A DNA stretch of 64,000 bases, taken from NCBI GenBank assembly GCA_900239685.1, contig OENT01000678.1:22085-86084 (forward strand), in the 5' to 3' direction. Numbering within the stretch: position 1 is the first letter of the stretch; every line of letters begins with the position of its first letter. Of this stretch, positions 1 to 12,727 are shown piece by piece. Origin of the DNA: Rotaria macrura (lineage: Eukaryota; Rotifera; Eurotatoria; Philodinida; Philodinidae). The notes under the pieces were generated by a model that was given only the letters and a program-made list of their open reading frames with translations, searched no databases and was not told where the DNA came from. The position numbers were made by a program, and so were the translations under genes.

Positions 1-1495
1 TTTTTTCGTAGATCAACTAATAATTTACTCTAATGAAATATACAAATCATTGATTAAAAAATTACAAAAACCAAAGATCAACATGATCTATGATTACTAA
101 TAACAACATAAGATCAAATAAAAAGCTACAAGCAAATGTCATTTTTACATTTGTCTACATCGTTGATGAAGGTCGTATTCAAAACTTGAATTTAACTTTA
201 TTCTTTCCAAATCAAGAAAATGAAACTAATAATTCATATCTATCAAACAATCGTAATATGTTTCCAAAATCAAGTGTTTGATTTTAATAATAAATCATCC
301 ATGTGATAAAATAATAGAAACTCAAGCAAAGCTTCGAATCTATTTACAGATATTATTCCACGTAAAAAGTTATTCGTTGTGTAATACAAAGCGTATTAAG
401 TGCACATTGAACAGTAGTCGTCTTCGAGTAATCCTTTACTCTCTGACATTCATAGTATAGAGTTCATAAATATAGTCAATGCATGTGCTTTTATAATCTG
501 AGATTTAGTAAAACCGATTTGACTGCAAATATCGATACAAGATCTCAATACGAATCACTCTATCTTGCATGATAAGAGAATAGAGTTTACTCTTGACCAC
601 AGTTTTATTTTTGTAGTATATTTTTCTTCATCAACACAATATTGAATATCGAATCATTTTTTTAATCTTTTTCCTTTGTTTTTATTGGAAAAATGGTGCA
701 TTTCGAAAGGCAATCTATAATAAAATATTTCCAGCGAAGATTTCTCTAGAATTGTGCTTGAATTCATGGTTTTTAATAGGTGTTCCTCTAGTATGAAATC
801 ATTAACTCTAATCGAAAAATACGAAATTATTAATTTTTGTTGTTTAAATTTCACTCAGAAACATAGACAAAGGAAGAGAATAGCAGGTTTTGTTTTCTTT
901 TATGGATAAATGATTACTAAAAATGGTAAAGAAATACATTTAATTGAATATTGATTTCGACGATGTTTATAAGCAAAGGAATTGTGTCTGTTTTTTTTAT
1001 TAGTTTACATTGAAAAAGAAGTACCTCTACAGAAAGAATATTATATGTAAGTCATTATGGCAAGGTTAAAAGTTTCTCGAGTAGTCATGAAAGACATTTC
1101 TTTCACATCTAGTAATATAAATTTTTAAAAATGAATCTGAAAATATGTTCTAGGTCAAGTATTATATATTAAATTCTGTGTTTTCACAACGAGGAAAGTG
1201 AATTCAAGAACTTGAAAGTAGATTTTTTCCACTTTTTTTTTGTATTTAAACTGAAAGTTCATTTCAAAAGGCATAATCGAAGCCAAAGGAATGAACGATG
1301 AAAGACAATTTCAGATTTTTTGCGAGTTTCTAATTTAATGATGGCTGTTTACATTATTCGACAGCAGATTCGATTCTACAATTCTTGATATCGAAAAATT
1401 CGTTCGGGTGATCTGATCGAACATCTAGTTGATGGTTAGCACGTATTCTTACATCGATATACGTTCTTTTAATATTCATAATATCCTTCTATAAA

Positions 1496-1549
1496 TGACG
1501 TCAATACCTTTGGATTCTATCAATTACATCTACTCTAGATGTGACGTCA
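1496..1549. promoter_or_regulatory. Two perfect CRE octamers
   Basis: TGACGTCA occurs at 1496-1503 and again at 1542-1549, 46 bp apart start to start. This palindrome is the classical binding site of CREB/ATF bZIP dimers. No gene start is visible nearby, so a regulatory role is only inferred; two exact 8-mers this close in AT-rich DNA is more than expected by chance. Confidence 0.3.
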
Positions 1550-2226
1550 ACGTTTTACGTTCATAAATAAACGGTGACCTTGAATTAGAAAATTTCAGAC
1601 AACAAGTAAAAGATCGACTAATCATTTACAATTCAATGCTTATTTTCACTATGCACTGATTGGTTTATTCAATTTAGGACATGATTGTATTATCTACAGT
1701 AGTTAACATTGAAAACTACAAAACACATGACTGCTAAAGACAATATGAATGAAACGCATGATCTGTATGTCCCTATGCATCTTGATGATGACTGGAACTC
1801 ATCAAAAGGAATCAGTAGTAGAAAACGCAAGTTATCAGGGATGAAATGAAAATTTTCACACAAAGTTTAAATTGAAAAAATTACTTATATATTATTATTT
1901 TTAAATATTAATCAGTATTGTACTCGACAAAGGCACACACTTAAATAATAATGTATAGCGATGAGAGTTGCAGCTGATAGAAATAAAGTTAATCAAAGAA
2001 AACTTCAGATATCTGTGTGAATGATTAGATCCTGTTTCGTCGAAAACTTAACTAATTTTCCCATTGCGTCGAAAAGTGAAATTTAATTAGAAGAGAGAGA
2101 GAGAGGATATGTCCTATTTAATTAGATTTAAAAAAATCATGCTAGACAAAGGTGATGCATAATTATAGTAAATACTTTCTGGCAAAATATTATTGAATAA
2201 CAGTATTAGGTACAAATACAAAAGAA

Positions 2227-2348
2227 ATCCATTTCTCGCCCATGTAGCCAGTTGTTGAATTATCATGTTATTATTGCCATTATTTCCCATTATAATGGCA
2301 ATAATAACATGATAATTCAACAACTGGCTACATGGGCGATAAATGGAT
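2227..2348. repeat. Near-perfect 57-bp inverted repeat, 8-nt loop
   Basis: Positions 2227-2283 are the reverse complement of 2292-2348 with a single mismatch; the spacer 2284-2291 is 8 nt. Homology stops abruptly at both outer ends. Transcribed from either strand it would fold into a long, almost unbroken hairpin. It could be a young palindromic insertion or a template for small RNAs. No target-site duplication is evident. Confidence 0.9.
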
Positions 2349-5300
2349 ATAATGAAAATTATCAATGATTTTAGTTGATTTGTTAGGTTTAGTTGAAACA
2401 ATAAAGAACAAGGTTGGTTTTCAGTTAAATAAGTATTGCATATACAGTGAGCCCCGTTTTTTTAACTCATAAATATATATATAAATTTGTCAAAGTAAAC
2501 ATCACTAGAATAGTTGAACTAGTTTTAATCAGTTTAGTTAGAAGATAATTTTTTAAGACTATCAAAGCAATGAAGCTGGTTACTTTGATTCTGATATTTT
2601 TCATTATAATTTAATTTTTCGACAAAACGGGAAAGCACTGTTTTAAATGCATATTTTCAACTGTAAAAGAGTAGTTTTAGTTAACTATTGACATTTTTTC
2701 CAAAATAAGTAAGAGTATTCAATTTAACTGAACAAGATATTTAATTGCAATCAAAACTAAAGGTACATCATTATTAGGCAGGATATTTTCTTTTTAAATT
2801 TTTTCTTTTAGGTTGTAATATTGATAACAGGCAAGAAAATCATGGGAATCGAATAAATTAAACAGACATTTCGAACATTATTTTATTATATAGTTTCTAT
2901 TCAATTTTCTTCGTATCACTAAAACTACAGATTTTAGAATGCTATTGAAAATTTTTACGCTGAAAGTAAATTCTTCTAGAATGAAAGCCATTGTATTTGA
3001 CTGAATATTACCAGTAGTTTCATTTTTGCAAATATATCGAAAATACATCATGCTCGTAACACGTATAAGTATTGAAACGATTTAATTACGGTTGCTTATT
3101 ATGACTTTTGACAACATGATATGACAAAAAAAATTTTTTTCTCTCATTATTTCTATATGTTTTCACACTTAAACGTATGGATGAATTCAAATCTTGTCAA
3201 TAAAAAGTGGAAAATACACAATAGTATGCATCGGAATTAGCATCAGTATGATTCAATCACATTAATATTTCATTCTATCTTAAACGACAGATGATTTCGT
3301 GAATACTCTGTAGATTGATAAAATAAATAAACACATAAAATATATTCATATTAATTCGTGATGTAAATAAAAATTACATTTACTGTTCTAGTATATTCGA
3401 AACGGCTGACAATCTTAGAATTGGAACATTTCTTGTGATAAAAATTTCGATAGAATCATTCTTATCTGGATGACTAGAAAATTCTTTCTGAATACGAGTA
3501 AAGATCGTATTAAAGTGTAGTATATTATGCAATCAGGCTATTGCTTAGCCAAATAACTTTGTCTTTATACACAGAGTGTGCTGACAAGAGTTAGATTCGT
3601 GAATTCGATCAAATCCATAAGACAAGGATGAGGTTTGACTAGAAAAAACCTATCCTGTGATATTATCAGTTCAAAATCTGACTCAGGATATGAAACAAGC
3701 GATAGTTGTTCACTTTTCTTTCAAAACTGATAGTATCAATGTGTAGATATAGTAATCTATGTATAGACTTAGAATAGTATACCTACAGGAGTATGGTGAC
3801 CAGTTTGTGCTATCATAAAATAGAGCTAAATTTCAGACGCAAATTTTTTACTCATTACGAATAGAATTTTGATTATTTAAATTTAATCATCAATTTAAAT
3901 TTAATATATATTCACTGAACATGACAACATAGTATATTCTATAGAAAAAAACGCGAATCTAAATTCATGGGAATCCTTAATCATATCCATTAGTAGTGTT
4001 GTAACTGATATTAAAAAAATATTTATTTAAAATATTAAATACTGATGTTATAATATCTTCAACCTTTAAAAACAAGTAACATTTCTGTCAAAATCAGTGG
4101 TGGACCAAAGTCTACTACCATTAAGATTATTCAATAGATTGTCGGTCGCACTCAATAATCATTGTGATGGTGTTATTCCAACATCATGTTTTCGTTTTCT
4201 TTACAAACAAACTTATCCTGGAAAAAAGTGCTTCATCATCATTAATGAAAAACAGATACAGGCTGCAATCATTCAACATATTATCCATGGTACCTCAATC
4301 CTATGCTCATACTTTGCAATCTGTATTCATTCTTTTACAACAGATACTACTTCGATAGTAACATTCATGTATATAGTGCTGCTTTAATTACTATACCATG
4401 ACAGCAATGACATCATTTAGAAAAAAAATCAAATAGCACGCATAAAAACAATATTATCTCTGATTAATTTAACAAGCAGAGAATCAAAGAAAACAGGAAT
4501 CAATAGTTCAACGAAAACTTTTTGACAAAAAAAAGCACTGAAGTCAATGTTCTTGTTCCATTGGTACATGAACATGAAAACTACAGTTCTTTAAAAACAA
4601 AACATTTTTCTATAGATTAGAAAAAAACATAGATTATATCCACTGTAGTCCATACAATATATAAAACGTAAGAAGCAATATGAAATCTGTTTTTACTATA
4701 AAATACCACATGTTCTCTATTTACAAGGTCAGCCGATAGCCAGACAATTAATTGATTGAAGAAAAGGTCAAATAATATTCCTGAAGTTGTATACAATACT
4801 CGTTTTCATAAGCAAACAGATTTTTACATATTCATGACAGAACAAAGTTCGATCGAACTAGTTCTGTTCAATTGAATCGATGAAAAAGGAAAAATTAACT
4901 TCTTTTCTGTTTCGTTTAACAAACTAGAAGTTTGACGAATTTTTTTACTTCATGTAATTATTTATACATGTTATGTTTAATGAAATGATTCAACGAAGAA
5001 ACCAGAGTTTATGAAATTTCAATATCAAAGAGGCTAATATTATTAGATCTCATCCACTGATAAGCAAGCGATCAACAAAAATCATTTCACATCATCAGAT
5101 CAATAATTCAAACTGGAGTTGAAACATCTAATTTATTATAAGAAAGCCGACTTTTTACCCTTAAAAACCAAATGTCTCCTCCAAGAGACATCAGAATAAT
5201 TTCAATAAAATCCACTACAGGAGTTTATATGCAAAAACCAACATTTTTCTGAACTAACAAAATCTTTGTGATCATATGTAGAGATGAAGCTATAATGTAA

Positions 5301-6129
5301 TTATCAAGTTATTCTGATATCGAACAGTAGGTTTTTAATATCACTATTTTAGTCTGAATTACATTTTGTTCATATGAGTAACGTGTGGTTCTCAATTTTG
5401 AAGCAATATTGTAAAGCATAGTATCATGGTATGTGATGAAACTATCCCATAAAGTTCAAACCATTCTACACTAGCGCAGTGTATTATCATTAAGAAAAAA
5501 TATTCCTTGTATGGGATATTTTGCATCATGAAAAAATCGAAACAATGCAATTTTAACTTGAAGTTTTGTTCATTAATAGATGATACACTATTTAGATTAC
5601 CCTGAAACATTTCAGCAACAACTGTTTTTCACTTGTGGGAATGAAGTATGTTGAAGAGGAACTGAATTTGGATTTTTTCTGCAATGTTACAGGTTGTTTT
5701 TGCCACACTGAATATCTCAAAAACACAGCATCCGGTTTGACTGAACATTTCAGAGCAATGCGGGGATCATGTAAACTTCTTCTGAGCGAAATTTTGAATC
5801 GAACTTCTTTTCTTCCAAGCTGCTACATGATTCAACATTTCTTCTAAATTACGTGATGTAACTCTAGAAGAAGAAGAACGAGTTAGTTCGTTTTAGCTAT
5901 AGTATCGAAATATTGAGGATTCATCAAATCTATTTTTATGGTCGTCTTTCACCTATTGCAAGAAAATAACTCTTTGAGCCTTTAAGGGTTCAATTCAAAA
6001 GAATTTGTAGAATAAAAATTACGGTCAATGATGCTATTCTCGATGAGCATCCTCTTTAAATAAAAACTAACAACTCTTCAATGCAAAGACAAACATCTCA
6101 TAAGGTTGATATCAATACTAACAATGTTT

Positions 6130-6620
6130 AAGGGTGCCCAACCAACGCCTCCCACCCCCACCTCCTCTCTGTTTTTTGACCATGTCTAGGTCTCGAAGAT
6201 CATACAATCGATCGGGCTGAAATTTTTACCACAGATATAGCATTTTTAGTGACGAGATACGTGTTCAAGAAAAAAAAATAACAAAGGTTTTTAGGTTTGA
6301 TTTCGGAAGAGATTCAATTTTTCAAAGGGCCGCACCTACACCTCTTGCAATGCCCGATCAAAGTTTGTTTCTCTAGTTGAGCTGAAAATGTTGATACAGT
6401 CGTTCAGGAATCTTTGAATCCGGTTAGGAATTTCGAAAACAACAGCGACCGATTTTATCTCTGAAGAATACTTAAAAGTATCGGTGATTAAGTTTCAGCT
6501 CAATCAAACAAAGTTAGAGAAAGCGGTTGGAATGTCGGGGTGTCGATGTACGTTGTGCGGTCTTTGTAAATATCGACCTTCGAGAAAAACAAAACAAGTT
6601 TGAGAGTTATACTGTGGTCA
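6130..6620. repeat. Dispersed repeat-like block with internal inverted similarity
   Basis: This block is more GC-rich than its surroundings. The segment around 6330-6410 resembles the reverse complement of 6480-6560: a 'gagctgaaa' phrase near 6378 faces 'tttcagctc' near 6492, and a 'cacctacacctc' phrase faces 'ggggtgtcgatg'. A phrase near 6206 (cgggctgaaatttttacca) recurs in diverged form near 41308. No coding frame spans it. Probably a fragment of an old non-autonomous element. Confidence 0.4.
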
Positions 6621-7840
6621 ATAATGAGAACTCTTCTTAAAAATCAAATATCACATGTTAGGTAAGTCGAATCGAACTCATTCAAGTGAAGATTGTTAGA
6701 GAAATATTCAATCTATTTTTAGAGTACATAAACAAAAATCAAACAAGATTCGATTTTTTGTTTAAGCTGAATAAATAATTGCATTCGGAACCAACATATC
6801 CTTCTATAACATGCAATGGAGAGAGTACCATCTTCAGAAAAATGAAATTACACTTTAAAAAAGCAATCTTCTATAGGAATATTCTACCTGCCAAACTATG
6901 CCAGAAATCGAAGCGGTTTACTGCCAACTAATCATGTAAAAGTAAAATTAACGTTATCAACCATCTACTCCTTCAAAAATCTCTCGTTTCTCTTTTTAAC
7001 TCTATCAATCGAATTCGATATTTTTCTTCGTGTCATGCATATTCATTTAAGCAGATTGATGTACAGTTACTTCATTCGATATTCTTCGAATGGAAAAATC
7101 GCTGACAACAATATTTCGTATAATTAAAAAACACAATAAGTACTAAGTGTACTACAATGCTTTTATCTTTTTTTCTCATCGAACTCGAACTAATCTTCTA
7201 TAATGATAGGAAAGAAAAATAGTCGAGTCAAGTCTAATTATCATTTTAAAATCACGACGAGTTCCTTATTGTCTTTAGGGTTTCTTTTTGTCGTAACTAT
7301 CTAGATGAAATCACATAGTAACAGATCCTAATTGATCGCACACATCATCACTAGCGTGCATGTCTATCAGCTGATCATCAAAATTAAGTTCTTCCAAGCA
7401 ATATATAATGACTGACGACGAACAAAAGGACACGCTGATATTCGTCGCGTGTTATATTAGTACAGAAAGGCGTTGAAAAGCAATTCCGTATGTGTGTATG
7501 TCTCTGTTTCTGTTTCATATACGTTCCATACATATATCTATGTAGACAACAAAATGTCATCACTCGTTCAAATATAAACATATTCTTTCGGTTCAATTCA
7601 CTTCGGCTGTTATATATTCGCCAGAGCTCCTGATCATCATCATCATTTACCGATTTTCTTCATCTTTACTGTACTGACCATCATAACATTAAATACATTA
7701 AGTAGCATCACGCATATACATTCTCTTTCGCCTTCATTTCATCTTCGATTCGTCTGGCATTCACTTAAATAAAGAATCATTCGCATTTTCTCATTTTCTT
7801 TTTTTTCTTTATGTTATAAACAATTCCAATAAATACTGTG

Positions 7841-7863
7841 TATATATATATATATATATATAT
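7841..7863. repeat. TA microsatellite
   Basis: Uninterrupted TA dinucleotide run of about eleven units. Confidence 0.95.
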
Positions 7864-8119
7864 GATCATAGCTAGAAATATGTTGATCATCTCAATTCGA
7901 GCATGATGCTTAACTTTGACAGTTAGAACAGACATTAAACACATACACGCGCGCGCATCACGTCGGAACCATGATTTCCGTTTAGAGATCTCATTTTTAT
8001 TCAACTACTAATGTATAGCAGGTGCAGTAGAATATGATCGTGCATTTAAAACAGTACAAAGAAAAAGAAGGAGAACAACAAAAATCTGACACGGAATCAA
8101 TTAAAAAGCATACACTTAC

Positions 8120-8464
8120 CTTGAACATATAAATGAACAAATGCTTTTTGTGGTGGTTGAGTGTTGACTTCACATGCATAGATTCCCTCATCGTCAATAT
8201 TAACATCTATTATTGTTAATGAATAATCATTGTCGGTACGTCTAATATTTAAACGGTTGTCAGTTATTAATAAATCTTGATTATGTGCCAATATAGAATC
8301 TGCACTATGAGATGCATAACTTTGTCGTATCCATATTAATTGGTGTGATGATGAAAGTGATAATTCATGATTAGATCCACTAAATGTACATGCTAATACT
8401 GCTTTTTGTCCACTAATTACTGTTACATTAGAATGTAATGCTTCCATGATTGGTTTATTTTCTT
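8120..8464 (-). CDS. Internal exon of an immunoglobulin-superfamily cell-surface protein (lachesin/DIP/IgLON-like)
   Basis: This 345-nt exon encodes one complete V/I-set Ig domain. The first strand has NVTVISGQKAVLACTF with the B-strand Cys, followed by the core WIR tryptophan and then DYSLTIIDVNIDDEGIYACEV, with the classical D-x-G-x-Y-x-C around the F-strand Cys. It ends at a textbook donor (GTAAGT at 8119-8114) and begins after a pyrimidine-rich AG acceptor (8466-8465), so it belongs to a multi-exon gene. The first Ig domain of neuronal adhesion proteins such as lachesin, DIPs and IgLONs has this spacing. The signal-peptide exon and later Ig exons were not found; they may be far away across long introns or outside the window. 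No TM segment or anchor is visible here. The Ig fold is near certain, the subfamily is inferred. Confidence 0.8.
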
Positions 8465-8800
8465 CTTAATAAAGACAAAAAAAAAATAAATGAAATAAAA
8501 CATGCGTTTTTTTTCCTTTGTTTTTGACTTTCTTTTTTATTCCTTTCTTCAGTATAAATCTAAGGAGAAAAGTTTTCCCTAAAGCAAGTGTCATCATTGA
8601 TTTGTTGTATTAAAGGACAATGTGCAATATAGAGCTCATCAACCATGCATAGCAGCAAAGACAAAAATGAACAAATGCTGTTCTCCACGACCGAATTAGA
8701 TCTGAATGATGCGCGTTATCCCCAATCAAATTAGTCAGCTCATATACTTCATTCATTCACAACTCGTTACAGACATCCCCCAATGAGCTAATGTCTGCCT

Positions 8801-8802
8801 AT

Positions 8803-8835
<33 letters not shown>

Positions 8836-8838
8836 AAT
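8801..8838. repeat. CA/TA compound microsatellite
   Basis: A CA run of about eight units continues directly into a TA run. Confidence 0.95.
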
Positions 8839-9265
8839 ATACATATGTATGTAGTGGAATGCAAATCGGTGTCACATAGGGAGAAGCACTATTCATAAGC
8901 GGTGAGTACGATTTCTCTTTCTTTCTTTTTTTCTATTTAAATAAAATAAATGTCTTTGGAGATAAAAAAAAACCATTTTCTTTACATAACTCTAGAATGT
9001 ATGAAACGAGAAAAATTTATCTCTATTATGCTATTTACTTTTGATTATTGACCGTTGTCCACGGTAATTACAGACAGATGATCCGTGATACTTGTGGCAG
9101 CCAACATCCGGTTAACATCTTCAGTGATGATGATGACGATGCTATGACATAATCTCTTTGCCTTTTTCTCAAGGTAAATATATATATATATAAATATATT
9201 TGTATATATCTTACAAGAGGCGACAACATAGTTCAACATTGCTATGATCAATATATTAAAGAAAT

Positions 9266-9288
9266 AGAGAGAGAGAGAGAGAAAGAGA
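9266..9288. repeat. GA microsatellite
   Basis: GAGAGA tract with one interruption near its end. Confidence 0.9.
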
Positions 9289-10160
9289 TGTTATGTATAT
9301 CTATATGCATACACACACGCACACACATGTATATATGATCAAGAGGACTTGTCAACTGTTCTTGTCTCAATCCAAGTGGGTGGCCGACAACAAGTGTATC
9401 AATAAATAGATAATGACAATTGAGATTGCTAAGGAATTTTACAGATGGACCGGTCCGTTTATAATATCGCCTTGTATTGAGATATACATATACAAAAAAC
9501 GATATGATTTATGCAAATCACAGCTGAACTTGAACATTATCACGACGTATGTATATATGGTACAATGTTCGTTTACATCATCGCCATATACATATATTAA
9601 TATATACATTGAATTTATGACGTTGGAAGAGTTTTACGTCTTACATTATCACTTTTATATTACATCCATACAATCACATAAATATAGGAAAACGAAAAAA
9701 AGAACTAAATTAAAGTCTAAAATATCCATTTCCTATAGATTGTTGTTAATTTCATACATGAAAATACCTATGATAATCTATATAATCTTCTTACCATTGT
9801 TATCAATGAGAGACGATGTTTTAATGATAAGAAGAAAACTAATAATGAATATTAAAAACATTGTAGATTGATAAAATATTGATGGATTCAAAAGATCTAA
9901 TGTATAAATATATATATTTATGTAGGTGTATTGTTATTATTGTTGTTGTTCGAAGTTAGATAACAAAAACGAAATTAAGAACTAGTGTTAGTCACTATGT
10001 CCACTTAAATGAAGAGAGTACTTGAATGTCGGCACGATGTACAACCATTGAGACGAGAACGAGGGAGGAGAGAATAGGATGAGCTTATATATTGTGTGTT
10101 GCTTCCTGCTGCTACTGCCGTTGCGCGTTATGCGATCGTAAAAGCAAGCAGAGAATATTC

Positions 10161-10208
10161 TTCTCTCTCTTGTTCGCTCTTTCCTCTCTCTCTCTCTCTC
10201 CCCCTCTC
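10161..10208. repeat. CT-rich polypyrimidine tract
   Basis: About 48 nt that is almost pure C/T on the plus strand, including nine consecutive CT units. Such tracts often lie in promoters (GAGA-type sites), but no gene start is identified beside it. Confidence 0.85.
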
Positions 10209-11811
10209 GATGTACTTCTCTTTCACTGTCCATATAAACGATAGTCATTCAAAGGCGAACAGTTATCACACTGCGATTCTAAGTCTAAAATGATCTTTTT
10301 TTTTCATTCCATGTTACTCATTGGAAGAAAGCAAAAATTTATTGCTTATGTTCCGATGCTGAACGAACGGTTAACGTCTAAAATTTGATTCATTTATTTA
10401 TGGTTTTCCTTTTTGAAACGTCTATAATTGCATCAATAAATTCCAATGAAATAATAACAACAGGAAAACGAAAGATCATTGAAGCAAACATAAATAAATG
10501 TTCTTTAAATTAACAGAATAGAGATTTGTTTCAAGATTTGATATTTTATATACTATATGTAGATAAAGATTATATAAAAATAATTTGATATGGATCAAAG
10601 ATGAAATGAATTATTTATTGAATGATAGAATACGACCAATTCAATCAATAAGAACGTGTTTATACATGAAATTGTAGAATTTGATCTATGGAGGCTGTCG
10701 ATATGAGTGTACCTATTATTGAAATGTTAACAACATGTCGATTTTGTTAAGTTACAAAAAAGAAAACATTGCTCTCCTGCTATTCGTTTGTCAACATGAC
10801 GATATTTGTTTATAGAAGACGAGGAAAAATTCTCTACAACGATTAGTCTTTCAATAATTATTTTTTGCTATGCACGGGGGGAAAAGTATTTCTATGTTTT
10901 CTCTGTTAAAAGATAAAATCAAAAAAAGCAAATGTCTGTTTTATCGACTGATGCAATTGACGAATGTTAATCGATTGATGGCTCATTTAATGTTGCATAA
11001 TTTCGTAATCGAAATCAATCTATCATTTAAGAATGCATTTTCTTGTAGGACGTATTTGAAATAAAAAAAGAAGTATGTATTCTTTGAATGAAAATAGATA
11101 TTGACTTCTTGTTAAATATGTTTGTAGACAAGTGAACGAATTCAATGACCGTATTATATTCAAATGATCTTACCATAAATTAGTTCCATGAAATATGATT
11201 GTTACATATAGCTATGTGTAGATCATCATGATAAAAAAAACTTGTCTATTTTTGCATTATCATTGGCAAATTAGAACGGGACTTGGAATCATCTGACGGT
11301 TCTATTCTTGAAAAAGCATGAACGAGAAAGTTATATCTGTATTCATTCGATTTCTAGCTATACTGTGTGTGGGGATAGAAAAAACTAGGAGTTCGTTTTT
11401 TTTATTATTACAAGTAGCAGTAAATTTTTATTGAACGAAAAAAAAACAAGAACTTTTTCATTCACAATCTATCACATCTCTATTCAATCACCATCCAATT
11501 ATCTTCGAATAGATCAAACCTATAAATCCATTGTTAATCTAGTTTTATCAACCAAAATAATGAACATATAGTTAGATAGTTAAAGTAAGCAATGAATTTC
11601 AATGAAAATTTGCATCCAAAATTTAATTGTTAAATGACGTTTTTAATTAGAGAACTGAATATAGTTATCAGAGTGATAAAAGTTTTTTTATCCAACGAAA
11701 AGAAAATAACTCCAACGAATGAAAAACATTATACTGTTACATCGGATGAATTGAAAGTCATTTCGTATGTGTCCATTTGTCTGTGGAATCTTTTTATCGT
11801 AAGCATATATA

Positions 11812-12356
11812 TGTCGTGCCGAAGTTAGGGTGTTCATCGAAGTTATAACCTCGACAAATGTTGTCTTCGAAGTTGTTTTTAAGCAAAACAGATACATACA
11901 GTTGAACACAACAATTATTTATTTGCACATACTGGTGAATGATGACAGCGAGAGTTACATACCATTTTAGCTTGTTTCCATTTGCATCGATTCGTTTTAC
12001 AACCCCCTTTACAATCGCATTTCAAAATTCCTTCTTAAACTGAGTTTTCCATTCGATACCGTCATCTTTACTCTTCACAGAAGGAGATAATATTGAGGCA
12101 GCCATGATTTGGTTCGATTGTTGAAGTCGATCGTATATAGAATTGGCGTGCACGTTCGAGATTGTCGATGAGAGTATAAATGGGTACCAGAGCCTTCTTT
12201 GTGGTCATTCATGAATAGCTATGTCTCACAGCCACAGAGAAGTAAGTATCACCTCTAGTAAAAGCAACTTCAACGGCAACGTTTGTCGAATTTAACTCCG
12301 ATGAAAACATTTGTCGAAGTTGTAACTTCGACGAAAACCCTAACTTCGACACAACA
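11812..12356. mobile_element. Non-autonomous element with ~70-bp terminal inverted repeats
   Basis: The left end (from about 11812) reads 'tgtcgtgccgaagttaggg' and continues with repeated CGAAGTT-type motifs. The right end, ending about 12356, is its reverse complement with scattered mismatches over roughly 70 bp. Both ends abut TA-rich sequence (ATATA), which fits insertion at TA as in Tc1/mariner-type elements, but the exact duplication is masked by TA repeats. There is no transposase frame in the ~400-bp interior, so this is a MITE-like remnant. Confidence 0.7.
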
Positions 12357-12374
12357 TATATATATATATATATA
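12356..12374. repeat. TA microsatellite at the end of the TIR element
   Basis: TA run directly following the right terminal repeat of the 11812-12356 element. Confidence 0.85.
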
Positions 12375-12727
12375 CAAAAAAATGAAATTTTTTTAACAAT
12401 TTCTCTTCTTCTATCAATTAAAGTCTATCCATGCGTTGTACAAACAGAAAAAAATAAAGCAACAATAACATGGGAATAACTTGGGCAATGAAAGTAACAT
12501 ACATAGATTAAAACTACGATCGGATCCATGATAGGCGTAAGGAAAGCAAATAAATAAAATAACAATGAACATTTATAGAGATAGTATTACAATGAATAGC
12601 AGTTGATTTATCTGTTACCTCGACAAAGAAAAATATGATATAAAACAACAAGGAAACATAGTGGTAATTATGTTATTCATTCTTCGTTTGTTTTTGTTCG
12701 ATTCGAATATTCGATGTTAGTGATGAA

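Larger units (their letters stand above)
1..8119. other. Gene-poor stretch without a supported gene
   Basis: No open frame here has a recognisable domain or convincing splice partners. The few 60-95-codon frames are AT-rich and look random. It holds a near-perfect hairpin (2227-2348), two CREB-type octamers (1496 and 1542), a dispersed repeat (about 6130-6620) and a TA microsatellite (7841-7863). Some of it may be the downstream intron of the Ig gene whose exon ends at 8120, because that exon has a strong donor pointing leftwards. Confidence 0.6.
8465..12727. other. Gene-poor stretch with microsatellites and a TIR element
   Basis: No supported gene. It may contain 5' introns or the promoter of the Ig gene. 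Visible items are a CA/TA microsatellite (8801-8838), a GA run (9266-9288), a CT-rich tract (10161-10208) and the inverted-repeat element at 11812-12356. An open frame at 9413-9871 (+) is built from AT-rich codons with no domain. Confidence 0.55.

Noticed and set aside
2114-2401. 95-codon minus-strand frame across the hairpin
   Set aside because: The centre of the predicted peptide is simply both arms of the palindrome; no protein family.
4847-4872. Short palindrome around TTCGATCGAA
   Set aside because: About 15 bp per arm with a one-base offset; too short and common to call an element.
9413-9871. 152-codon open frame on the plus strand
   Set aside because: Made largely of Ile, Tyr, Lys and Met codons from AT-rich and TA-repeat DNA; no domain, no signal peptide pattern and no splice partners.
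10079-10141. Short plus-strand frame resembling a signal peptide (MSLYIVCCFLLLLPLR)
   Set aside because: Only 20 codons before a stop, with no downstream exon; likely a chance hydrophobic run.
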